NCBI RefSeq assembly: GCF_000203815.1
Contig: NW_004457737.1
Span: 992,001 to 1,056,000 of the forward strand
DNA from: Cavenderia fasciculata
Lineage: Eukaryota > Evosea > Eumycetozoa > Acytosteliales > Cavenderiaceae
Reading direction: 5' to 3'
Length of the DNA stretch: 64,000 bases
A program made the translations under genes and the position numbers. Shown piece by piece: positions 54,861 to 64,000 of the stretch. The notes under the pieces were generated by a model, which worked only from the letters and a program-made list of their open reading frames with translations, was not told the DNA's origin and did no database searches. Positions within the stretch are counted from its first letter, which is position 1; every line of letters starts with the position of its first letter.

Positions 54861-56871
54861 CAAATGAGCGACTCATACTGATGGCGGTAAATACAATCAA
54901 GATAGTATTCCTTTGGATGGACCACTATTTAAAATTAAACTGCGTGGTACTTGAAGGGTGCTGAATATGAGAATTGTATTAGAACATACAAATACAAAGT
55001 ATAAATTGGATATGAAGATTTTAGAACTCAAATAGAATGATCATACCCAAAACCTAAAAATAAAGCCAAACCCAATTAGTATTAAACAAGCACTCGATCC
55101 TATTTCTTTTTTTCCTTTTATTGACCCTTTGTTCCAAGAGAAGTGATCAAAACTCAAACCCTTTAGTTTGACTTTAGTATCAGAATCCTATAAAAAAAAG
55201 GCTATTTGGGATTGGGTAACTATAAAATGAATATGAATATGGCTCGTTTTCTCGATGATGGCGATTAGTAATATAAGATGTTTTTAACCTCATATAGAAC
55301 TAAATATAAATTCTTTCCAACGAGGCTATCTATTTACCATGGGAGGATTGGTGATAACTTTGGTGATGACACCAACAATACAGTATCTGTCAGTGTCTCA
55401 ACATCAAATATTCCATGTAATATTAGTTTTGCAACATCAACTCAAATTATTTGCCAACTCCCAACATCTCTTGTTAGAGAGACCAAACTCCTTCCGATTT
55501 CAATTTCAGTTGACCAAGTTTATACTCAAACCTATAAACCTCATATTTGTATGTATTTATAATAATTAATTAAATAATAATACTCTTTATAGATTCAATT
55601 CTAATGCAATACTCTTTTTCAATAGTCTGTGAAGATAGATTCTTTTCAACCATTCTATTTGGTGGAGATTATGAAGGAGTCAATCGATTAATGATTGATA
55701 AAGTAACAATGGGTGTAACATTCAATGCTCCATACATTGGTTCCTTTGATTCACAAGAAATGTATCAATGTTTTAATCGATCATTGGATTTAATTGGATA
55801 TGATGATTTTAGATTTTGGCAAGGAGTTTCATTCACGGCAAAGAGTTTACAACAAATAGTGGTATTGATCCAAAGGTGAAACCATCAGAAAATATTCTAT
55901 TTAATATTCATAATAGAAAGGTAGTCCCATTCGATACCAAAAATGTAAAATATTACACTCCATTGATTACATTTTATACCAATGACACGCCAATCATTGA
56001 CAATATTAAGAGCATTATCCCTGGACAGTCATCACTACGATCGTGATAAACAACTCAACACAACCGTTATGATGAATTCAACATTAATTCTATCAACCAG
56101 TCAAACGATCAGCGGTGTTATAGTCAATATCACAACTGGAATTCAATCCATCCGAGAAATTAGTCATGATAAATCAATCGTTCGAAGCATGTCTATGGAT
56201 GTTGTATCTTGGGAACAAGTCAATCAAACACAACATAAACAGACATCTTATATTGAAACAGTATTTATTGGAAGCATACACAATCAATCAACTCGATTCA
56301 ATGTCACAGTTGTTCAATTCCAAGACACCAACATCAGTTCATTCTTGGGTGAGGATATTCAAGTATCATCAAATTCAATCAAATACACAATCAAAATTAT
56401 TGATTGGGTGTGGTCATCACCTATCAACACACTCCAAGTTATATTCCATTCTCGATCAGATTCAGTTGAATATGATGATTGTGGTAGGATGAAAATTGGA
56501 AATGATGTATCTCCAGGTGACCAAATCATATGGACTCGAGTTGGACGAACACTTCTCAACTGCAAGATAGCAAGTAGAATGATTATCGACAACTCAACAA
56601 TCCTTCCAGACGATCCACTCTCTCAACAAACTGACAAGCAAGGGTAAAGAGTCTTTAAAAAAAATAATAATAAAAAAAAAAACTTGTTTTGATCGATATT
56701 GTACTTTTATTATTATTATTATTATTTTTTAGCTGTAGGATAATGTATCATAAATTAATAATATTCTATAAGATTATTCTTACTTTGTTTGTATTGTTGA
56801 ATAAAATTTTATTTAAATTTATATATAAGGTTAAAGTATTATATACAAAGGAGAATGAATTTATAAATTGA
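54861..56871 (+). pseudogene. Decayed IPT/TIG-type cell-surface protein gene
   Basis: Remains of a dictyostelid cell-surface protein of the ComC/Tgr-like kind. From 55278 one frame reads an IPT/TIG-like stretch (GRIGDNFGDDTNNTVSVSVS, CNISFATSTQIICQLP). An intron follows (55553-55593 region), then SFSIVCEDRFFSTILFGGDY. Two changes of frame (near 55870 and near 56040) are needed to follow the coding sense into 56040-56645, which ends DDCGRMKIGNDVSPGDQIIW like the C-terminal domain of ComC-type proteins by recall. A last small exon after 56732 holds a membrane helix (KLIIFYKIILTLFVLLNKIL) and a basic tail. Upstream, 54890-55060 still reads short fragments such as DGGKYNQDSIPLDGPLFKIK between stops. 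No signal peptide or intact N-terminus remains. Sequencing errors could explain the frame changes, but not the stops upstream. Confidence 0.7.
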
Positions 56872-57077
56872 TTTGGAAATAATCCAAGTTCTTATTACAT
56901 TTTAATGAATGGATTAAGGTATTTAAAAAGAAAAAAAAAGAAAATATCTGGTTCTTTTTTTTCATTATTAACCTTGGTTAGTGTTTGTTTGTTTGTTGTA
57001 TTTAAGGGTGTTGGTTGGTTGGTTGGGAAAAAAAAATGATTGATTATTATTACTATTATTATTATTGTACTCGCTTC

Positions 57078-58293
57078 TTATTTGTTTGAATCTTCATTAT
57101 CGTTATTGCTGCTACTTGATTGAACTGTAACAGTGATAGCTTCTTTATCTTTGTTGTTGGTGTCTTCTGACTTGCTGTGTCCATGACCGTGTTTTCTATT
57201 CTTTTGGTCCTCGATGGCCTTGTAGTAGAGGGTGCCAAAGACAATGAGGGCACCGATCCATTGAAAGGGTGAGAGGGGATGGATAAAGAGGAAGGTCGAG
57301 AGGACGATGGAAAAGACTTGTCTGGTGACCATGATGGTGGAGAAGATGAGAGCACCAAACTCTTTGATGGTAAAGTAGATGACCATCTGACCAAGACTGG
57401 CACAGATAGAGAGGAATGTCGAGTCGGTCAACAACTGGCTATAGGTCATGGCAAAATCGATGGCTGGGAAGAGACGGCCGTTAAAGAGAAGGATGAGTAC
57501 AGAGATGAGTGCCGAACACGAGTTGACATAGATCATCTGGTCGTAGGTGGACATGGTGTAACCCTTGAACATCTTTTCCTGGAAGGTCGATGTAAACGAG
57601 TCAAAGAACATGTAGGCGGCCATAAGCAATAGACCACCCATGGTATTTTCACTATTCTTGGAGGCAATGTCACCGGTCATGAAAAAGATCATACATCCCA
57701 TTGTAATGGTGACGGCAATCAAGTAGTCTTTGAGAGAATACTTTTTGCCCGAGATGAATGTGCCTACCAACATGACAGGCATCATCTTGCCGCATTTGCC
57801 CAATGTCTGGGTGGGGAAGTTGACATACTTTAACGCTTCGTATTGACACCAAGTTGCACAAAAGTTGGACAACGCCACACCAAAGTACTTGTGAAGTGGT
57901 GCGACATTACGCAACGACTCGCCACGATACACGACAATGATAACAGCGATAATAGCCGCACACACACGATTCGACAACACGATAAATGTCGAGTCGGTAA
58001 AGTAGATTGGCTCACCATTATCATCCTCGCCGTATGGATAGTTCATAATCTTCTCTTGTAGAACACCATACAACAAGAAGAAGCCCATAATCCCTCCAAC
58101 ACTCATCAACAACTTTCTATTATATGTTGTAGTTGGTACATTTACTTTAATATCTAAAGAGAAAGAGAAATGAATAATATATATGTATATGTGTGTTATA
58201 CAATAATAATAATAATAATAATAATAAGTTAGTGTGTGCGTGTGTTTTGTTTGTGTTTTATCATCAGACGACAAACAACATACCTGTACCCAT
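57078..58293 (-). CDS. PAPS transporter, SLC35B2-like
   Basis: Carries the sulfate donor 3'-phosphoadenosine 5'-phosphosulfate into the Golgi lumen. Exons: 58293-58284 and 58153-57078; sum 1086 bases, 361 residues. Ten hydrophobic segments can be counted. Stretches such as LLYGVLQEKIMNYPYG, FTDSTFIVLSNRVCAAI, NFCATWCQYEALKYVNFPTQTL, SKKYSLKDY-like GKKYSLKDYLIAV, YMFFDSFTSTFQEKMF and FSTIMVTRQVFSIVLS agree with SLC35B2/PAPST1 wording as I recall it, rather than with UDP-galactose carriers. The first exon codes three residues only, a common layout here. The C-terminus is charged and Ser/Asn-rich. Sulfated glycans are abundant on dictyostelid lysosomal and surface proteins, which fits. Divergent from aminoacylase-1. 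Confidence 0.9.
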
Positions 58294-59008
58294 TGTTAAA
58301 TTTATCTATCTTATCTCTTATTATTATTACTATCTATTAATAAAAAAAACAAACTTTAAAGAATACTGAAGGCGCCAAGAGAAGAATGAAAGAAACTTTG
58401 AAAAATAATAAATAAATATAAATATGTATAAATAATGTAGAGAGAAGCGAGTTTAGACAATGAAGAGTTCGTATCTGTCAGAAAACAAAATCAAACAGGT
58501 CTTTGAGCAAGTTAGTTGGTTGTTATTATAAATATCTTTCTATGATGTGTCCTCCTCCTCCTTATTAATTTGAGTAACTGAAAAGTTTAAACAATTTTCG
58601 TGTCATCGGTTGTCCGAAAACTCTGCTAAAAAGACCATCCCATGGTCGTCGTTGAACAAAGTATCTTGGTTCAAACCCACTCACTTCATCCGATGAATTA
58701 GACGACCTCTCTCTTCCCTGGTTGGTTGGTTGTTGGATAATTACTTTAATTATCTCATTTGATCAAATATGATGAATAATAATAATAATAATAATATTTT
58801 GTTTGTTAGTTTCAATCTCCGATATTTTGTACTATTTCAAAATAAAATAAAAAGTTATAAAAATCATTCTCTCCTTTTTTGGGATTTTTTGAACATTCTA
58901 GAATGAAAGAGTGATTTAATTTTTTGTAGTTGTTTTATTCATTAAGGTGTATACACATTTTAAATATAAATATTTAATATTAATACTACTAAAGCAATAG
59001 AAAGAATT
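58294..59008. promoter_or_regulatory. Bidirectional promoter of PAPS transporter and aminoacylase
   Basis: 715 bases. Holds GAAGGCGCCAAGA near 58368, a weak E2F-like GGCGCC close to the transporter start, AAT repeats near 58775-58800 and poly-T tracts. No gene was seen. Confidence 0.45.
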
Positions 59009-60431
59009 ATGATGTCAGGTGAAGAAAGTATGAATATTAATTCAAGAACAATGAAACTAAAGAAGAAAGAAACTGAAGAAAGAAGAAGAAATAATTTAAT
59101 TGATCAAATATATATTAATATACAAATATTTGAATGATTTGATTTTGTAGATAAATCAGTAACAGTATTTAGAGAGTTTTTAAAGATTAGAACTGATCAT
59201 CCAAAACCAGATTATGAAGGTTCGACAACCTTTTTAGTACAAAAGGCTAAAGAGTATGGTTTGGAGTGTGAAGTGTACAGAGAGACTGGTTTGCCAATCG
59301 TCATTATGAAGATTGAAGGTAGTGATCCATCATTGCCATCGGTTCTTTTAAATTCTCATGTCGATGTTGTACCAGCCGTCAGAGAGTGTTGGAACACAGA
59401 ACCATTCGCAGCCATCAAAGATGAGAATGGTAACATTTTCGCACGTGGAACTCAAGATATGAAGTGTGTCTGCATTCAGTTCCTCGAGGTTGCTGCACGC
59501 TTTGTAAAGAGTGGAAAGAAGATGAAACGTAACCTCTATCTCACCTTTGTACCCGATGAAGAGATTGGTGCCGGTCAAGGTATGGAACCATTTGTCGAGA
59601 CACAAAAATTCAGAGACATGAACGTCGGTGTTGCCATTGACGAAGGTTTGGCATCTCCCACTGAAGAATTCACAGTCTTTTACGGTGAACGTGCTCCATG
59701 GTGGGTACATATCACCGCCGTCGGTAATACTGGTCATGGTAGTCGTTTCATTGAGAATACTGCTGTTGAAAAGTTGGTAAGTAGAAAGAGAAAGAGTAAA
59801 GGAGAAAGAAAGATGAACTAATAACTGTATTTATATTTAATTAAATTGTTTTTAGATGAGAACTATAAACAAGATGTTACAATTCCGTCATGACCAATTT
59901 ACAGATTTACATAAAGGTCATCATGAATGTGGAAAGAAATTGGGTGATGTTACTACACTCAATCTTACAGTACTCAAGGCAGGTGTTGGTGAGGGACCAT
60001 TCCCCAACTATAGCTACAACGTCATTCCAACAAAGGCTGAAGCCGGTTTTGATATTCGTATCCCACCAACTGTCAATTTGGAAGACTTTTTAAAACAGAT
60101 TCGTGAATGGACATCGGAAGAGGGTTTGTCATTTGAGTTTGCAAACTACACTGCCAAGAATGAGATGACTGGCGTCACTGACGACAACACCTGGTGGAAG
60201 ACATTCAAGCAATCGGCCGAAAACATTGGCATCAAGCTCGTTCCAGAGATTTTCCCCGCTGCCACAGACTCTCGTTTCATCCGTAACCTTGGTATCCCAG
60301 CATTTGGTTTCTCTCCTATCAACAACACTCCCATTCTCCTTCACGATCACAATGAATTCCTCAATGAAAAGACTTTTATTCGTGGTCTTGATATTTATGA
60401 ACAAATTCTTCCAAACCTTGTTAATTTGTAA
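59009..60431 (+). CDS. acy1: Aminoacylase-1 (M20 metallopeptidase family)
   Basis: Cytosolic zinc enzyme that removes the acyl group from N-acylated amino acids. Exons: 59009-59027, 59151-59776, 59856-60431; sum 1221 bases, 406 residues, against 408 in mammals. The zinc and catalytic motifs are in order: LLNSHVDVVPAV, FARGTQDMKC, FVPDEEIGAGQGMEPFV with the catalytic Glu pair, AIDEGLASP, and HDHNEFLNEK near the end. The dimerisation domain lies between, with GNTGHGSRFIENTAVEKL and NPTVLKAGVGEG-like TLNLTVLKAGVGEGPFPNYS. The N-terminal exon is six codons, placed from phase and a GTATG donor. Divergent from the PAPS transporter gene. Confidence 0.95.
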
Positions 60432-60596
60432 ATAATAATATTCAATCACATCAATCATCTCTATACATAATATATTAATATTAATAAATAAATATAAATA
60501 AATAATTAATAATTATTATTTTGAAACCTGGATTATTATTATTATTATTATTTTTTTTAAAAAAGGATTTTATTATTATTATTATTAATTTAATTG

Positions 60597-60628
<32 letters not shown>

Positions 60629-60644
60629 GTTATAATGATTAGGT

Positions 60645-61439
60645 TTAAGCATCTTCCATTCTTCCAAGTAATCTCATCTTTGCACTCTTTGCCTTGTTGA
60701 CCTTTAATTTTTCCTTTTCAGTGACGTGACGACGTTTACGACCAACTTGTTTGACGACTGGTTTCTTGTCCTTCTTTTCAGTGTCTTCCTTTTGGTCTGG
60801 ACGGACTAGATCGTAGCCGCTAACCATTGCATCGTATGTATCTTGGTTGGCGAGGAATGCCAATTCGTGCTTGGATGCTCTAAAGTATATTTGGTCTTCG
60901 TGGCCCTTGGCCTTGCTGATAACCTTGTTGTCGTATTCTCTCTGCTTCATCTTGTCGACCCACGAGTCGTAACGTTGTTTCTTGACGTCGGCTGGTTCGA
61001 CGACACGCGTCTTTTTGACTTGGAACGTGTCGATACGCTTTTGGAGCTGGTCCTCTGGTGCACGACAGACACGGGCAATCACCTGCTTGGTGGTTTGGAA
61101 CTTGTCTGCCAATTGCTTTTGTGACATGGTTGGACGCAACTTGATGATCTCTTGCACGGTCTTGTCGGCGAGCGTGTGAGAGTATGAAGTGCGCAATAGG
61201 GTTGGTGCCTCGAATGGCTTGCTTTCAACAGCGTGTCCAACCACGATAGACGATGTGTGCTCGTCAAACTTGGCGGGTTGGAATGTCACATGTTGGTTGA
61301 CACCCAACTGACCAAATGAAAATGTCTTGATCTTAAACTCTTTTGTACCAACCGTCGTTGGTGTGTTCACTGTGCACATGAATCGCTTACCACTGCCAAT
61401 GACCAATGATGATTGAAATCCTTTTATAATAGAATTCAT
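60645..61439 (-). CDS. Probable mitochondrial ribosomal protein, mL58/MrpL20-like
   Basis: Single exon, 264 residues. The N-terminus MNSIIKGFQSSLVIGSGKRF is basic, Ser-rich and free of acids, a typical mitochondrial presequence. The core SYSHTLADKTVQEIIKLRPTM followed by SQKQLADKFQTTKQVIARVC resembles the 'I..LR...P..WT...LA.KF..S...V' motif of fungal MrpL20 (mL58). The rest is Lys/Arg-rich with helices and a very basic C-terminus (GRKRRHVTEKEKLK), as in RNA-binding ribosomal proteins. Codon bias indicates solid expression. The family call rests on one motif and general character; another mitoribosomal or RNA-binding protein remains possible. Divergent from the RE-rich gene at 62314. Confidence 0.6.
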   Translation of the reverse strand: MNSIIKGFQSSLVIGSGKRFMCTVNTPTTVGTKEFKIKTFSFGQLGVNQHVTFQPAKFDEHTSSIVVGHAVESKPFEAPTLLRTSYSHTLADKTVQEIIKLRPTMSQKQLADKFQTTKQVIARVCRAPEDQLQKRIDTFQVKKTRVVEPADVKKQRYDSWVDKMKQREYDNKVISKAKGHEDQIYFRASKHELAFLANQDTYDAMVSGYDLVRPDQKEDTEKKDKKPVVKQVGRKRRHVTEKEKLKVNKAKSAKMRLLGRMEDA

Positions 61440-62313
61440 CTTTTGTATTCTCTATCTATATATATATTTGTATGTATGTGTGTAGTATATGACTCTATCG
61501 TCTTTGTCGTCTTTATAGTCGTCTCTTTGAGTAGTTGAATGTCGTCGTCGTAAAACTATTCTATTTCGTCGATTCTATCCAATCTATTTATGTGTGTATG
61601 TATACTATATTTTATATATATATATACTACTACTACTATCTACAAATCTGATTCGGGTAAGTATTCATATACTTTAGTAGGTGATCATTGGCAGAGCTCG
61701 ACTGCATAGCCAAATTTTAATCTTTTTTTTTTTTTTTTTTTTTCAAATTTTTTGCTGTTAAGCTTGCTTGCTATATCAGCTAGGGTTTCAGGTGCCACCG
61801 TTAGTTACATTTACTATTATTTGTTTGTTTACTTTTTTAAACTAACAACAACATTCCACAATACTCTTCTTCTGGTTGTTGCACATACAATACCCTCCTC
61901 TACTTATTGTACAATAACAACTTCAAGACATACCTTGTACCATATTATTAGCGGTGTGATTTATTCTTGCAAATATATATATACTTGCGTTGTTTTATCA
62001 TCATTACAAACTCTATCAACATTCAACAATATACAACAATATACATACAACAATATAATCGATCGGATGATATTATAATATATATAGATGGTATTATTAT
62101 TATAACGACAACGAACATTTGCAATACATCACATTCTTCTTTTGGATTAACAATAGACAATAGAATACTCGACTTTCACTATATCCCGTTTATTGTCGAC
62201 GCATGATATACACGAGTATTTAATTGCAAAAGTACTTTATATATATATTTATAAACTTTGTATACAATAGTCATCAACAACAACAACAAACATACATATA
62301 TACAACAAACAAG
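61440..62313. promoter_or_regulatory. Bidirectional intergenic region with a long T-run
   Basis: 874 bases. Around 61685-61800 there is a GC-richer block (GGCAGAGCTCGACTGCATAG), then about 23 T in a row, then more mixed sequence with TATCAGCTAGGGTTTCAGG. The layout resembles the L26 promoter at 46090-46210. The rest is TATA/ACAAC-type sequence leading into an A/C-rich leader of the RE-rich gene. No gene was seen. Confidence 0.45.
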
Positions 62314-63394
62314 ATGAATTCATTCGATACTGGTGGAGGAGACAATCCTTCATCATTTAACAATAATAATAATAATAATAGAGACTATAGGTATGTAAAC
62401 ACGTGATTATAGATTATCATATAAACACTTGATTTAAATTTATCGATCATTATACTTACACTTCTACTTTCTATAAACTACTGTACACAGAAATGATTCA
62501 TCATATAATAATAACAATCAACAACGAAATTGGAGAAATGATAGATTTGGTAACAATAATAATAATAATAATAATCGAAGAGATTGGGATAGAGGAAATG
62601 ATAATGAACGGAATAGTTTATCTTCATCAGGTGGTGGTGGTGGAAATAGTTCAAGAGATTATAGTGAAACGTATCGTGATAATGCTAGAGATAGACCACC
62701 TCCTCGTGATAATAACAACAACAATCGTTTCAACAAGGAAAGAGAAAGGTTTGGTGGAAACTACAACAACAACAATAGTCGTGGTGGTGGACAAGATAGA
62801 GAACGAGACAGAGACCGAGAAAGAGAAAGAGAGAGAGAAAGAGACGAGGGTAATTGGGATACCCCTCCACCACCACCACATCCAAAGATTCTCGATAAAG
62901 ATATAGATTATAGTAACCCAAATAGAGATGATGATCATAATAACAACAATAATAATAATAATAATAATAATTATACTAATAGCAAATATAAAAGAGAATT
63001 TAATAATTATAACAATAATAATAATAATCTCAATAACAATCATAATAATAATAATAGTAATAATCAAGATTATAAACGAAGGAGACTAAGGGAAGTTGAA
63101 CCTGGTGAATTAGATGGAGTTGGAGGAGGAGGAGGAGATAATTTTAGAAACAATAATAATAGTAATGGTAATAATAATTTTAATAATAATAGAAATAGAT
63201 TTTATAATAATAATAATAGAGAAAGATCACCTTCACGTGATAGGGGGATGAATAGATCGACATCCCCACCTCCTCCACATCCACCTCCACTCCATGATGA
63301 TCAGATTGATAGAGAGAGATCGTCACCTTCATCGTCTACTACAAATAGTGGTGGTTTTAATTCTGATCGTTATAGCAACGGTAGAGCACAAGGA

Positions 63395-63437
<43 letters not shown>

Positions 63438-64000
63438 GCGGCGGCAACAATAACTTTTATAAAAACAACAACAAGTTTGGTTACAACAACAACAAACAAT
63501 CCAATTTTACTTATCATGATCGTGAAAAGATTTATGAAGATCAAGAACGAAATAGTAAGGGACAGTCCCCGACCTACGAATCGTTGCTCAACAAATATTC
63601 AGACTCCAAGGTGACGTCTACGCCTCCCCCTCCCACCTCTACGTCCTCCTCGTCATCCACAACCTCTTCCTCCAACCAGTCTACGCCGTACCCCAAGTCT
63701 GGTCATGTAAAGGAATCCTATGTACACAATCACAGCCAACCCGTCGAGTTTAACTTTATGAAGCAACTCGAACAAATCACATCTGAGGGTTCATCTCGGC
63801 CTTCCCCATTCTTTGATCTCGACCGACCGGAACGCGAAAGACTGGAACGTGAACGAAGTGACAGAGAGCGTTTCGAACGAGAACGATCAGACAGAGAAAG
63901 ACAGGACCGCGAAAGAATGGACCGTGAACGATCGGAAAGAGCAGAGCGTGAACGTATGGATAGAGCCGAGCGTGACCGTTTGGACAGAGAGAGACAAGAA
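62314..64000 (+). CDS. Asn-rich, Arg-Glu/Arg-Asp-repeat protein, cut by window edge
   Basis: Exons: 62314-62390 and 62491 to the window end, in frame and without a stop. The visible 529 residues are almost all low complexity: Asn runs, Arg/Gly/Asn stretches (RDYRNDSSYNNNNQQRNWRN-type), then Pro-rich TPPPPPHPKILDKDIDYSNP, a basic YKRRRLREVEPGELDG, more Asn runs, a Ser/Thr/Pro part with SPTYESLLNKYSDSK, and finally long alternating Arg-Glu/Arg-Asp repeats. RE/RD-rich regions occur in splicing, 3'-end and transcription factors such as U1-70K, NELF-E and acinus; REVEPGELD-like words occur in nuclear proteins. No folded domain is seen before the edge, so the defining domain may lie beyond. An RNA-processing role is a guess. 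Confidence 0.75.

Noticed and set aside
57553-58153. UDP-galactose transporter as identity of the SLC35 gene
   Set aside because: Wording such as WCQYEALKYVNFPTQ and the FTDSTFIVLSNRV start agree better with PAPS transporters as recalled; not excluded without a tree.
62651-63067. Ile-rich minus-strand frame
   Set aside because: Complement of AAT (Asn) runs in the RE-rich gene.
1-64000. Transposons, LTR or virus-like elements, CRISPR arrays
   Set aside because: No reverse transcriptase, integrase, transposase, capsid or terminal-repeat architecture was seen; the inverted repeats found enclose host exons or spacer only.

Overview
The window is nuclear DNA of a dictyostelid social amoeba, probably outside the D. 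discoideum group. Intergenic DNA and introns are very AT-rich. Introns are short, mostly 50-110 bases, with GTATGT/GTAAGT donors. Coding DNA is full of poly-Asn and poly-Gln runs. The gene set includes a CBM49-type cellulose-binding secreted protein, a Ser-His-Ala-Gln-Lys-Tyr-Phe class MYB factor and IPT/TIG cell-surface relics, which fits dictyostelids. The species cannot be settled from the sequence. No transposon, tRNA, rRNA or CRISPR array was recognised.

Layout. 0-7.3 kb: cohesin SMC1 (cut by the left edge), then a P4-ATPase lipid flippase. 7.3-9.6 kb: gene-free DNA with palindromes and hairpins. 9.6-20.1 kb: an ankyrin-like repeat protein, cytosolic aconitase, the ADAT3-like subunit of tRNA adenosine deaminase, a duplicated 3' fragment, and a geranylgeranyl-reductase-like flavoprotein. 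20.1-25.7 kb: 5.5 kb without a convincing gene but with several folded-looking or GC-rich islands, upstream of a MYB factor at 25.7-27.6 kb. 28.2-31.2 kb: two tandem copies of an unrecognised membrane/coiled-coil gene. 31.4-34.8 kb: homoserine kinase and an acyloxyacyl hydrolase whose last exon is bracketed by a perfect 46-base inverted repeat. 36.5-48 kb: a SAP/F-box-like acidic protein, an RDM1-like RAD52-motif protein, a mitochondrial carrier, Pam18/Tim14, Urm1, ribosomal protein L26 and two small unknowns. 48.3-52.2 kb: DNA ligase IV. 53-57 kb: a secreted cupredoxin-like/CBM49 protein and a decayed IPT/TIG cell-surface gene. 57-64 kb: a PAPS transporter, aminoacylase-1, a probable mitochondrial ribosomal protein and an Arg-Glu/Arg-Asp-rich protein cut by the right edge.

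Many genes are head-to-head pairs that share 300-900 base promoters: aconitase/ADAT3, F-box/RDM1, carrier/Pam18, Urm1/L26, unknown/ligase IV, PAPS transporter/aminoacylase, mitoribosomal/RE-rich. Three genes concern chromosome maintenance (SMC1, RDM1-like, ligase IV), and two of them have E2F-like sites in their promoters. Exon coordinates were derived by hand by matching GT-AG signals to reading phase. Every spliced gene lying wholly inside the window, other than the decayed one, gives a total divisible by three.
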